From: Acrocarpospora pleiomorpha
Lineage (GTDB): Bacteria; Actinomycetota; Actinomycetes; Streptosporangiales; Streptosporangiaceae
Length of the DNA stretch: 64,000 nucleotides
Direction: 5' to 3'
NCBI RefSeq assembly: GCF_009687885.1
Contig: NZ_BLAF01000037.1
Span: forward strand, 3,317-67,316
Under the pieces are notes generated by a model that worked only from the letters and a program-made list of their open reading frames with translations, was not told the DNA's origin and made no database searches. Positions 40,632 through 49,134 of this stretch are shown piece by piece (position 1 is the stretch's first letter; each line of letters starts with the position of its first letter). The translations under genes and the position numbers were made by a program.

Positions 40632-41782
40632 AGCTCCCGGGTGCGTTCGGCGATGCGCAGCCAGGAGAAGTGCTCGACCGCGCGACGGCGGCCCTGCCGG
40701 CCCATGTCGTCGGCCAGGCCCGGATCCGACAGCAGCGCGTTGACCCGGGACGCGATCGCGACCGCGAAGGCCTCCCGGTCGTACGGCTCGCCGTCGAGGC
40801 CCTGCTCGATCGGGACCAGCAGGCCCGTCTCCTGGTCGGCGACGACCTCGGGGATGCCGCCGGTGGCGGTGGCCACGACCGCCGTCTCGCAGGCCATCGC
40901 CTCCAGGTTGACGATGCCCATCGGCTCGTAGACCGACGGGCAGATGAAGACCGTGGCGTGGGTGAGGATCTCGATGACCTCGGGGCGGGGCAGCATCTCG
41001 GAGATCCAGATGACGCCGTTGCGTACGGCGGAGAGCTCCTCGACCAGCGCGGTCACCTCGGCGGCGATCTCCGGGGTGTCGGGGGCGCCCGCGCAGAGCA
41101 CGAGCTGGGCGGCGGGGTCGAAGGAGTGCGCCGCGCGGAGCAGGTGGGCCAGGCCCTTCTGGCGGGTGATCCGGCCCACGAACACGACGTACGGCCGGGC
41201 GGGGTCGATGCCGTGGCGGGTGAGGGCGGCGGCTCCGGGGGCGGGGGCGTACTCGCCGGTGTCGATCCCGTTGTGAATCACCGTCACCCTTTTGGGCGAA
41301 ATTTCGGGATATGCGGTGAGGACGTCGGCGCGCATGCCCTCCGAGACCGCGATGATCGCGTCGGCGGAGGCCAGGGCGGTGCGTTCGGCCCAGGAGGAGA
41401 GGGTGTAGCCGCCGCCGAGCTGCTCGGCCTTCCAGGGGCGGAGGGGTTCCAGGCTGTGGGTGGTGACGACGTGCGGCAGGCCGTACAACATCTTGGCGAC
41501 ATGGCCGGCGAAATTGGCATACCAGGTGTGGCTGTGCACGAGGTCGGCGCCCAGGCAGCCCGCCGCCATCTCCAGGTCCACGCCCAGCACCTGCAGGGCC
41601 GGATTGGCCGACTCCAGGCCGCCCGGGATCCGGTAGGCGGTGGCGTCCTCGCGCGGCCCGCCGAAGCAGCGGACCCGCACGTCCAGCAGGCGGCGCAGCT
41701 CGCGCGCCAGATACTCGACGTGGACTCCGGCGCCCCCGTAAACCTCGGGCGGGTACTCGCGGCTGAGCAGATCGACACGCAT
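40616..41782 (-). CDS. glgA: Glycogen synthase / maltose-1-phosphate synthase, GT4
   Basis: A 388-aa GT-B glycosyltransferase of the actinobacterial GlgA/GlgM group. MRVDLLSREYPPEVYGGAGV carries the glycine-rich donor loop, followed by HSHTWYANFAG, VVFVGRITRQKGLAHLL and the ExFxxE-like VYEPMGIVNLEAMAC. It transfers glucose from ADP-glucose to glucan or glucose 1-phosphate. It is divergent from glgC, which makes ADP-glucose, across a 49-base promoter region. Confidence 0.9.
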   Translation of the reverse strand: MRVDLLSREYPPEVYGGAGVHVEYLARELRRLLDVRVRCFGGPREDATAYRIPGGLESANPALQVLGVDLEMAAGCLGADLVHSHTWYANFAGHVAKMLYGLPHVVTTHSLEPLRPWKAEQLGGGYTLSSWAERTALASADAIIAVSEGMRADVLTAYPEISPKRVTVIHNGIDTGEYAPAPGAAALTRHGIDPARPYVVFVGRITRQKGLAHLLRAAHSFDPAAQLVLCAGAPDTPEIAAEVTALVEELSAVRNGVIWISEMLPRPEVIEILTHATVFICPSVYEPMGIVNLEAMACETAVVATATGGIPEVVADQETGLLVPIEQGLDGEPYDREAFAVAIASRVNALLSDPGLADDMGRQGRRRAVEHFSWLRIAERTRELYMSL

Positions 41783-41831
41783 ATGCTCACCCTAGTGTTT
41801 GCGACCCTTTTGACGGGTTAAGGTCATGGCC

Positions 41832-43058
41832 ATGAGGGTGCTCGCAGTCGTGCTCGCCGGTGGCGAAGGCAAACGTTTGATGCCGCTCACCGCCGACCGG
41901 GCCAAGCCGGCCGTGCCGTTCGGGGGGATCTACCGCCTCGTCGACTTCGTCCTGTCCAACCTGGCCAACGGGCACTATCTGAAGATCGTCGTACTGACCC
42001 AGTACAAGAACCACAGCCTGGACCGGCACATCTCGCGGACCTGGCGGCTGTCGGCGATGCTCGGCAACTACGTCACCCCGGTGCCCGCCCAGCAACGGCT
42101 CGGCCCGCGCTGGTTCGCCGGCTCGGCCGACGCGCTGTTCCAGAACCTGAACCTGATCTACGACGAGCTGCCCGACCACGTGATCGTGTTCGGCGCCGAC
42201 CACATCTACCGGATGGACCCCCGGCAGATGGTCGACCAGCACATCGACTCCGGCGCCGACGTCACCGTCGCCGCGATCCGGCAGCCGCTGGCCCTGGCCG
42301 ACCAGTTCGGCGTGATCGAGACCGACCCCGCCGGCCGCCGCGTGGTCGCCTTCCGCGAGAAGCCCACCGACGCGGTCGGCCTGCCCGACGCGCCCGACCA
42401 GGTGTACGCGTCGATGGGCAACTACGTCTTCAAGACCCAGTCCATGATCGAGGCGCTCCGCGAGGACGCCATGGACCCCGCCAGCAAGCACGACCTCGGC
42501 GGCAACATCATCCCCATGATGGTCAAGGCGGGCGGCGCCGAGGTCTACGACTTCGCCCACAACGTGGTCCCCGGCTCCACCGAACGCGACCGCGGCTACT
42601 GGCGCGACGTCGGCACCCTGGACGCCTACTACGACGCCCACATGGACCTGATCTCCGCCCACCCCGTCTTCAACCTCTACAACGACCGCTGGCCCATCTA
42701 CACCGGCCACGACCCCCTGCCGCCCGCCAAGTTCGTCCACAACGACGGCGACCGCGTCGGCCACGCCATCGACTCCCTCGTCTCCGCCGGCGTCATCGTC
42801 TCCGGCGGCACGGCCCTGCGCTCGATCCTCTCCCCCGGCGTCATCCTGCACTCCCACTCCCAGGTCGAGGACTCGGTCCTGATGGGCTGCGTCAAGGTCG
42901 GCCGCGGCGCGATCGTCCGCCGCGCCATCATCGACAAGAACGTCATCATCCCCGACGGCGCCCGCATCGGCTTCGACCTGGAAGAGGACCGCAAACGCTT
43001 CGCCGTCACCCGCGGCGGCATCGTCGTCATCGGCAAAAACGAAATCCTCGACCGCTAG
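41832..43058 (+). CDS. glgC: Glucose-1-phosphate adenylyltransferase (ADP-glucose pyrophosphorylase)
   Basis: A 408-aa enzyme making ADP-glucose, the committed step of glycogen synthesis. VVLAGGEGKRLMPLTADRAK is the nucleotide-binding loop, followed by FGADHIYRMDPRQMV, VAFREKPTDA (sugar-phosphate site) and RDVGTLDAYYDAHMDLI. The C-terminal half is the left-handed helix domain. ATG 41832 is preferred to 41826 because aagg is only two bases from the latter. Confidence 0.95.
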   Translation: MRVLAVVLAGGEGKRLMPLTADRAKPAVPFGGIYRLVDFVLSNLANGHYLKIVVLTQYKNHSLDRHISRTWRLSAMLGNYVTPVPAQQRLGPRWFAGSADALFQNLNLIYDELPDHVIVFGADHIYRMDPRQMVDQHIDSGADVTVAAIRQPLALADQFGVIETDPAGRRVVAFREKPTDAVGLPDAPDQVYASMGNYVFKTQSMIEALREDAMDPASKHDLGGNIIPMMVKAGGAEVYDFAHNVVPGSTERDRGYWRDVGTLDAYYDAHMDLISAHPVFNLYNDRWPIYTGHDPLPPAKFVHNDGDRVGHAIDSLVSAGVIVSGGTALRSILSPGVILHSHSQVEDSVLMGCVKVGRGAIVRRAIIDKNVIIPDGARIGFDLEEDRKRFAVTRGGIVVIGKNEILDR

Positions 43059-43654
43059 CCGTTGATGCGCCAGGTCGGTTCGATGACGGTCCACTCGGCG
43101 GCCCAGGCCTGGCGGGCGCGGCGGGCGGTCAGCATCCGGGTGGTCAGGAGGAGGAGGCTGATCAGGGCCAGGGCGAAGAGGGGGATGCCGACGCCGACGG
43201 TCATGCCGGAGATCAAGGTGGTCTCGCGGTCTCGGGGGCGGGGGACGATCTGGCCGCGGTTGTCGATCCAGACGTGGACGGTCTGGCCTTTCTGCCACAT
43301 GGCGGGCGCGTCGATCAGGCCTTGGTGCGGGACGCCGTTCAGGGACTTCCAGGTGGCCATGGCGGGGCCCGCGGCGGGGGCGGAGAGGGAGATCTTGGGG
43401 CCCGCCGTCTCCAGGAGGGTGGCGTCGACCCGGTGCCGGGTCCGCTGCTGTTCCACTTCCAGGACGAGGCCGTGCCGATAGGTCCGTACGCCGAGGAGCA
43501 CGCCGACCACGACCGAGGCCAGCACGCCGATCACGGACATCAGCCGGATCGCCGCCTCCACCCGGTCGCTGCGCCGGCGCAGCGGGTTACGGTCGAGCCC
43601 CAGCCATCGGATGAACCGGGTAACGGGACCGCGCGAAACAGGATTCTGGACCAT
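43055..43654 (-). CDS. Membrane protein, Rv1733c-like
   Basis: A 199-aa protein with two membrane helices (LMSVIGVLASVVVGVLLGV near 43-61, and GVGIPLFALALISLLLL near 155-175) enclosing an extracytoplasmic loop with WQKGQTVHVWIDNRGQIV. This layout matches the actinobacterial Rv1733c-like family of unknown function. The start MVQNPVSRG is used, with gaggtg upstream. Its 3' end overlaps glgC by 4 bases, convergently. Confidence 0.82.
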   Translation of the reverse strand: MVQNPVSRGPVTRFIRWLGLDRNPLRRRSDRVEAAIRLMSVIGVLASVVVGVLLGVRTYRHGLVLEVEQQRTRHRVDATLLETAGPKISLSAPAAGPAMATWKSLNGVPHQGLIDAPAMWQKGQTVHVWIDNRGQIVPRPRDRETTLISGMTVGVGIPLFALALISLLLLTTRMLTARRARQAWAAEWTVIEPTWRING

Positions 43655-43813
43655 CTCACACCTCATCTGGTGAGTACCACCCAGAATCCGGTTTATGCCT
43701 GTTTAGAGCGTCAAAGGAAGGTGCGCTGGAAATCTAGTGACTCGCCAGCCCCGCTGTTTACCTGATCTGGTTGCCCGTGCCCCGCCGACCGCGTGGTGGG
43801 CTACGCTCGCGGG

Positions 43814-44455
43814 GTGTCGCGCGTACTCGTCTCCGCCGTCCTGGTCGCCGCCGCGCTGCTCCTCGCGGGATGCGGCAGTGACGCGCCACCGGTGAGCCGG
43901 CCGTCGTCGCTGCCGATTCCCGATGGTTTCACCCGGGTCGGCGGGCTTTCCAACGGCCTGGTGATGGCGATCCCGTCGAGCTGGCGTTCGGTGGACCTGT
44001 CCAAGACCGACTTCGAGAAGGAACTGGAGGCCAGCGGCCTGACCGGCGCCACCCTGGAACAGGCCAAGACCAGCCTCCGCTCCCTCCAGAAGAGCAAGGC
44101 GCTGTACGCGATGGACCCCGCCTCCCAGCAGGAGTCCCCCGACGGCTTCGTCACCAACCTCAACGGCTTCTGCCAGCCCAGCGTGGGCGCCTCCGCCGAC
44201 GCCCTGATCGAGATCGCCAAACAGCAACTCACCTCGGTCAACGCCAAGGTCTCCGAAGCCGCCTCCGTCCCCCTGGGCCAAGGCACCGCCGTCCGAATCC
44301 GCTACACGCTCCCCCTGGGCAAGGCCCTCATCAACGGCACCCAGTACTACGTCCCCTCCGACAAGGGCCGCACCTGCGTGGTCACCCTCAGCACCGACCT
44401 GACCGGCAAAAACGCCCTGTTCGACCAGATCGGCGGCACGATCCGCCCGGTATAG
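43814..44455 (+). CDS. Lipoprotein of unknown function
   Basis: A 213-aa lipoprotein. The signal sequence ends LLLAGC (lipobox), so the protein is anchored on the outer face of the membrane. The mature domain (FTRVGGLSNGLVMAIPSSWR, FVTNLNGFCQPSVGASADAL) resembles small PsbP/LpqN-like actinobacterial lipoproteins. GTG 43814 is taken as the start since the signal peptide begins there; GTG 43793 is possible. Confidence 0.82.
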   Translation: MSRVLVSAVLVAAALLLAGCGSDAPPVSRPSSLPIPDGFTRVGGLSNGLVMAIPSSWRSVDLSKTDFEKELEASGLTGATLEQAKTSLRSLQKSKALYAMDPASQQESPDGFVTNLNGFCQPSVGASADALIEIAKQQLTSVNAKVSEAASVPLGQGTAVRIRYTLPLGKALINGTQYYVPSDKGRTCVVTLSTDLTGKNALFDQIGGTIRPV

Positions 44456-44502
44456 GTTTCTCCACCAGGAGATTTCTCCCCCGCCGCACCTAGTGCGACA
44501 GG

Positions 44503-44519
44503 CCTGCTACAAAAGCAGG
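44503..44519. terminator. Small stem-loop after the lipoprotein gene
   Basis: CCTGCT-ACAAA-AGCAGG, a perfect six-base stem without a T tract, lying between the lipoprotein stop and a short remnant frame. Confidence 0.35.
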
Positions 44520-44690
44520 GTGTCCCTCCCTTCCGCCAAGTCCCAGATCGAGCAACTCGGCAAGCGGCTGGTGCAATCCGACGTGCCAACCGAAGAGGAT
44601 CTTTCGTCCCTTGGCACGCTCAACCTGCTTGTCATTTACGACCGGTCCGCAGGTCGCCTGCTGCGCGAAGAATTTCCTCAGTCTGAATGA
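44520..44690 (+). pseudogene. Remnant of a RelA/SpoT-domain protein gene
   Basis: A 56-codon frame from GTG 44520. SLPSAKSQIEQLGKRLVQSD and PTEEDLSSLGTL resemble the first 35 residues of actinomycete RelA/SpoT-domain proteins; after that similarity is lost and the frame stops. The catalytic domain is absent, so I take it as a decayed fragment. A stand-alone short peptide cannot be excluded. Confidence 0.45.
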
Positions 44691-44779
44691 GCTCGCGGCA
44701 CGGATCGCATAGACAGGTCAGACAGTCGTAGAGCGCGGTGGCGAGGGCGTCCAGGTCCGTGTGTACCGAACCAGCGGTG

Positions 44780-45565
44780 TCAGCGGGCCTGTCGCACGCG
44801 TTCGATGTACTCCATGATCTTCGGCAGGTCATCGAGGGCCAACCACGGGACCTGATTGCTGATGCCCGCGCTGATCTCGGTCTTGTGATCGCGCCACAAC
44901 GCCCCTGCGGCGGCCGAGATCTGCTCGTTCGCCTGCTGGTCGGCGCTCGCGTACGGGATGCCGATTGCCTCCCAGCGAGCGGTCAGCTCCCGCACGCGGG
45001 GGTCGTCCACCGGTGTGCCGTCCTCCAGGTGCTGTTTGAACGCTCGTACGAGTTCCAGCCACTCCATCTTTGTGGCCTCCACGGCCTCCGCGCCCAGGTC
45101 CGTCCTGCGCTGGGCCAGCAGTTCGCGCTGCTCTTCCGTGAAGTACGTCTCGTACACCGAAATCATCTCCAAGGTCGTCATGAATTGATCGGGGTCTGGC
45201 ATGACAGCGGCGTCGAGTTGCGCGATCAGCCCACGCAGCTGGTCACTCAACCGGGCTGCGCGCATGGCCTGCGCCTCGAACTCGGCCAGTTGCGCGACGA
45301 GCAGGTCGCGCAGCGTGCCCAAGTCGTCCGACGAACGCGTGAGCGCCGTGGCGATCTCCTCCAGCGAGAGGCCAAACCGCCGCAGGGCCCGTACGCGATA
45401 GAGCCGGCGCACGTCGGACGCCGTGTAGCGGCGGTGCCCAGAAGCGGTCCGCTCCGCCGGGCGGACGAGGCCGATCTCGTCGTAGTGATAAAGCGTCCGG
45501 ACAGTGATCCCAGTCCTGCGGGACACATCACCGATGCTCCAGCGCAGCTCGTCGTCGTTGTGCAT
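44780..45565 (-). CDS. MerR-family regulator with TipAS drug-binding domain
   Basis: A 261-aa TipAL-like protein. The MerR winged helix (about 8-75) reads SIGDVSRRTGITVRTLYHYD then EIGLVRPAERTASGHRRYTA; a coiled coil follows, then the TipAS domain (about 140-261) with YETYFTEEQRELLAQRR and WLELVRAFKQHLEDGTPVD. TipA proteins bind thiopeptide antibiotics and activate their own promoter. The ligand here is not known. Confidence 0.9.
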   Translation of the reverse strand: MHNDDELRWSIGDVSRRTGITVRTLYHYDEIGLVRPAERTASGHRRYTASDVRRLYRVRALRRFGLSLEEIATALTRSSDDLGTLRDLLVAQLAEFEAQAMRAARLSDQLRGLIAQLDAAVMPDPDQFMTTLEMISVYETYFTEEQRELLAQRRTDLGAEAVEATKMEWLELVRAFKQHLEDGTPVDDPRVRELTARWEAIGIPYASADQQANEQISAAAGALWRDHKTEISAGISNQVPWLALDDLPKIMEYIERVRQAR

Positions 45566-45648
45566 GCCCAGAACGTAGAACCTCCCGCCACGGGAGGTGC
45601 AAGCCCCGCATCCTCACTGCTGGTCGGCCCTGCAAGCACGCGATGTGG

Positions 45649-46644
45649 TCAGAAGGGCTCGTCGAAGGTGACGTTGCCGGTTATGGCGGTTTGGTAGGCG
45701 GAGACGCGGCGTTCGAAGAAGTTGGCCAGTTCCTGGACGTCCTGGAGTTCCATGAAGGGGAAGGGGTTGGGGGTGCCGTAGCGGGTGGGGAGGCCGAGGC
45801 GGGTTAGGCGTTGGTCGGCGACGTATTGGAGGTAGTCGCCCATTTGGGGGGCGGTGAGGCCGGAGAGGCCGTCGCCGCAGAGGTCGTGGGCGAAGGAGAG
45901 TTCGGCGGCGACGGCTTCCTCGATCATCTGGGTGACCTGGGTGGCGAAGGTGGCGTCGAAGAGGTCGGGTTCCTCGGCGCGTACGGTGTCGATGACGCTG
46001 AAGGCGAATTCCATGTGCATGGATTCGTCGCGGAAGACCCAGTTGGTGCCTGCGGCCAGGCCGTTGAGCAGGCCGCGGGAGCGTAGCCAGTAGACGTAGG
46101 CGAAGGCGCCGTAGAAGAACAGGCCCTCGATGCAGGCGGCGAAGCAGACCAGGTTGAGCAGGAAGGCGCGGCGGTCGGCGCGGGTCTCCAGGCGGGACAG
46201 GCCTTCGATGGAGTCGATCCAGCGGAAGCAGAATTCGGCTTTGGCGCGGATGGAGGGGATGTGCTCCACGGCGGCGAAGGCTTTGGCGCGTTCGGCGGGG
46301 TCGGGCAGGTAGGTGTCCAGCAGGGTCAGGTAGAACTGCACGTGGACGGCTTCCTCGAACAGCTGGCGGCTCAGGTAGAGGCGGGCTTCGGGGGCGTTGA
46401 CGTGCTGGTAGAGGTTGAGCACCAGGTTGTTGGCGACGATCGAGTCGCCGGTGGCGAAGAACGCGACCAGGCGGTTGATCAGATGCCGCTCGCCGGGGCC
46501 GAGTCTGGCCAGGTCGGCGAGGTCGGAGTGCAGGTCGACCTCCTCGACCGTCCAGGTGTTGCGGATCGCGGCCCGGTAGCGCTCGTAGAACTCGGGGTAG
46601 CGCATCGGGCGCAGGGTCAGGTCCATTCCAGGGTCGAGCAGCAT
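45649..46644 (-). CDS. nrdB: Ribonucleotide reductase class I, beta subunit
   Basis: A 331-aa radical-generating subunit. Metal-ligand segments: ATGDSIVANN (Asp), RQLFEEAVHVQFY (Glu and His, with the radical Tyr four residues after His), and FRDESMHMEF (Glu, His). The C-terminal tail ends ITGNVTFDEPF and should dock onto NrdA. ATG 46644 overlaps the nrdA stop (TAATG); an ATG nine bases earlier is possible. It is in an operon with nrdA under a B12 riboswitch. Confidence 0.95.
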   Translation of the reverse strand: MLLDPGMDLTLRPMRYPEFYERYRAAIRNTWTVEEVDLHSDLADLARLGPGERHLINRLVAFFATGDSIVANNLVLNLYQHVNAPEARLYLSRQLFEEAVHVQFYLTLLDTYLPDPAERAKAFAAVEHIPSIRAKAEFCFRWIDSIEGLSRLETRADRRAFLLNLVCFAACIEGLFFYGAFAYVYWLRSRGLLNGLAAGTNWVFRDESMHMEFAFSVIDTVRAEEPDLFDATFATQVTQMIEEAVAAELSFAHDLCGDGLSGLTAPQMGDYLQYVADQRLTRLGLPTRYGTPNPFPFMELQDVQELANFFERRVSAYQTAITGNVTFDEPF

Positions 46645-48773
46645 TACTGGCATGCCTCGCAGGTCTCGGGGTTCTCAAGCGAACAGGCGACCGCTTCGGC
46701 GGCCACGGTGGTCTGCGCGATTCGGGTGGCTGGGCGGGAGCGCAGGTAGTACGTCGTTTTCAGGCCGCTCTTCCAGGCGTAGGCGTACATGGAGGAGAGC
46801 TTGCCGATCGTCGGCGCGGCCATGAACAGGTTGAGCGACTGTGCCTGGTCGATGTACGGCTGCCGCCCGGCCGCCAGGTCGATGAGCGCCTTCTGCGGGA
46901 GCTCCCACGCCGTCCGGTAGAGCAGTCGGAGGTCGCCGGGAATTTCGGAAATGTCCTGAACCGAGCCGTCGGCGCGTTTGATCGCGTCCCTGATCTGCTG
47001 GGTCCACAGCCCGCGCGCCCGCAGATCGCGGACAAGGTAGCGGTTGACCTGGAGGAACTCGCCGGAGAGGGTTTCGCGTTTGAAGACGTTGGAGACCTGG
47101 GGCTCGATGCATTCGTAGCATCCGGCGATGGACGCGATCGTGGCGGTCGGGGCGATGGCGACGAGCAGCGAGTTGCGCAGCCCGGTTCGCGCGATCCTGG
47201 CCCGCAGGCGGTCCCACTCGGGACTGCCGGGAACGTCGAAATGATCCGGATGCAGGACGCCGCGCGCGGCGCGGGTGTCGGCGTAGGCGGGGTGCGGGCC
47301 GAATTCCTCGGCCAGGTCGGCGGAGGTCGCGTACGCGGCGAGCGCGATCTCCTCGGCGATCCGGGTGGACAGCGCCAGGGCCTCCGGCGAGTCGAACGGC
47401 AGCCGCAGCGCGAAGAACACGTCGGCCAGCCCCATCACGCCGAGCCCGATCGGCCGCCATCGACGGTTGGCGACCTCCGCTTCGGGCGTCGGATAGAAGC
47501 CCAGGTCGATCGTGCGGTCCAGGACGCGTACGGCGCTGCGCACGGTGGCGCGCAGCCGTGCCAGATCGACGCCCTCCGGAGTGAGATGCGCGGCCAGATT
47601 GATGGAACCGAGGTTGCAGACGGCGGTCTCGCGGTCGGTGGTCACCTCCAGGATCTCGGTGCACAGGTTGGACAGGTGGATCACGTTCTTGGGCAGCGCC
47701 GTCTGGTTGGAGGTGCGGTTGGCGGCGTCCTTGAAAGTCATCCAGCCGTTGCCGGTCTGGGCGAGGGTGCGCATCATCCGGCCGTACAGGGTGCGGGCCG
47801 GGATCTGCTTGACGAAGCGGCCGTCGGCTTCGGCGGCGCGGTAGGCGGTGTCGAAGGCGGAGCCGTACAGGTCGACGAGGTGGGGGACGTCTTTGGGGTC
47901 GAAGAGGGACCAGGGTTCGTCGGCTTCGACGCGGCGCATGAACTCGTCCGGCACCCAGTTGGCCAGGTTGAGGTTGTGCGTCCGGCGGGCGTCCTCGCCG
48001 GTGTTGTCGCGAAGTTCCAGGAACTCCTCGATGTCGGCGTGCCAGGTCTCCAGGTAGACGCAGGCCGCCCCCTTGCGCCTGCCGCCCTGGTTGACGGCGG
48101 CCACGGAGGCGTCGAGGGTGCGCAGCCACGGCACGATGCCGTTGGACAGGCCGTTGGTGCCCCGGATCAGGCTGCCCCGGGAGCGGACACGGCTCCACGA
48201 GACGCCGATGCCGCCCGCGTATTTGGACAGCCTGGCGATCTGGGCGTATCGCTCGTAGATGCCCTCCAGCTCGTCCCGGGGCGAGTCGAGCAGGAAACAC
48301 GAGGACAGCTGGGGGCGGCTCGCGCCGGAGTTGAACAAGGTGGGCGAGCTGGGCAGGTAGGCGAAGTCGGCCATCAGCCGGTAGAGCTCGTCGGCTTCCG
48401 CGACGGTCCCGGCCAGGCCGCAGGCGACCCGGAGGAAGAAGTGCTGCGGGCGTTCCAGCACGCGGCGGGTCCCGGGGTGGCGGAGCAGGTAGCGGTCATA
48501 GACGGTGCGCAGGCCGAAATACTCGAACCGGTCGTCGTCGCCGATCAGCTCGTTCAGCTTGTCCGCGTGCGCGGCGACGAAATCGGCCAGCCGGTCCTGG
48601 ATCAGCCCGGCCCGGTGGGTCGCGGCGATCGACTCCGCGAACGTGCGCACCCCTTCGGCGGCGGCCTCGTCGGCGATCAGCTCGCCGAGCAGCCGGGCCG
48701 CCCGTTTCGAGTTCTCCGGATCGGTGATCACCCCGGCCGCCGCGGCCTCGATCATCGCCCATCGATCGGTCAT
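46644..48773 (-). CDS. nrdA: Ribonucleotide reductase class I, alpha subunit
   Basis: A 709-aa catalytic subunit reducing ribonucleoside diphosphates. Active-site residues are visible: first redox Cys in QLSSCFLLD, the NLCTEI motif (thiyl-radical Cys with flanking Asn and Glu), second redox Cys in AVCNLGSIN, and the C-terminal shuttle CEAC. The N-terminal ATP-cone appears short or missing relative to E. coli NrdA. The ATG follows gagggagag. A cobalamin riboswitch precedes it, so it should be repressed when B12, and hence the class II enzyme, is available. Confidence 0.95.
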   Translation of the reverse strand: MTDRWAMIEAAAAGVITDPENSKRAARLLGELIADEAAAEGVRTFAESIAATHRAGLIQDRLADFVAAHADKLNELIGDDDRFEYFGLRTVYDRYLLRHPGTRRVLERPQHFFLRVACGLAGTVAEADELYRLMADFAYLPSSPTLFNSGASRPQLSSCFLLDSPRDELEGIYERYAQIARLSKYAGGIGVSWSRVRSRGSLIRGTNGLSNGIVPWLRTLDASVAAVNQGGRRKGAACVYLETWHADIEEFLELRDNTGEDARRTHNLNLANWVPDEFMRRVEADEPWSLFDPKDVPHLVDLYGSAFDTAYRAAEADGRFVKQIPARTLYGRMMRTLAQTGNGWMTFKDAANRTSNQTALPKNVIHLSNLCTEILEVTTDRETAVCNLGSINLAAHLTPEGVDLARLRATVRSAVRVLDRTIDLGFYPTPEAEVANRRWRPIGLGVMGLADVFFALRLPFDSPEALALSTRIAEEIALAAYATSADLAEEFGPHPAYADTRAARGVLHPDHFDVPGSPEWDRLRARIARTGLRNSLLVAIAPTATIASIAGCYECIEPQVSNVFKRETLSGEFLQVNRYLVRDLRARGLWTQQIRDAIKRADGSVQDISEIPGDLRLLYRTAWELPQKALIDLAAGRQPYIDQAQSLNLFMAAPTIGKLSSMYAYAWKSGLKTTYYLRSRPATRIAQTTVAAEAVACSLENPETCEACQ

Positions 48774-48904
48774 CTGCTCTCCCTCGCGAGTCCGGCACCC
48801 CCGGGTCCGGGGTTACGGCACGCGTCGGAGCACGCGAAGGACCGCGCGGCTCGTCGGCGGGCCCTCCCACGAGGCCCGGCACAACCCGGCGCGGGCATCG
48901 GCCC

Positions 48905-49085
48905 GCGCGTCGGCCGCTGGCAGGTCTTCGGACTCGCGGGCGTCCTACTGGCCGTGGCTTCCCAGGCGCGTGCGCGCCCAGTGCCTGTGACGGCGGTCGT
49001 TCCCGCTCACCGCTGCGGGGCAGTCCCGGAATCACACCGGGTTCCCTTTTCACACCCCTCTGAGGAGTGAACCAGCAACGTCGAG
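48905..49085 (-). promoter_or_regulatory. Cobalamin (B12) riboswitch upstream of nrdAB
   Basis: Read on the minus strand the leader shows AAAAGGGAACCCGGTG, CTGCCCCGCAGCGGTGA, GTCACAGGCACTGG, CCTGGGAAGCCAC and the B12 box GCGAGTCCGAAGACCTGCC ending near 48919, all in canonical order. The expression platform (48774-48904) contains strong GC-rich stems, including CTCGT...ACGAG near 48865, ahead of the nrdA ribosome-binding site. Streptomyces nrdAB operons are known to be controlled this way. Confidence 0.92.
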
Positions 49086-49134
49086 AATCCTACATCTAGT
49101 GCCGCGTGGATCCGCAACCCCAACAGATTGTGTT

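Noticed and set aside
41787..43298. 503-codon open frame opposite glgC
   Set aside because: Val/Gly/Asp-rich shadow of an unambiguous glgC; no start signal.
44632..44832. 66-codon frame with TDLDALATALY
   Set aside because: Only about ten residues resemble a transposase and it overlaps the MerR gene; kept as a relic hint, not a gene.
47241..49070. 609-codon open frame opposite nrdA and the riboswitch
   Set aside because: Covers a conserved enzyme and a structured leader on the other strand; product is low complexity.
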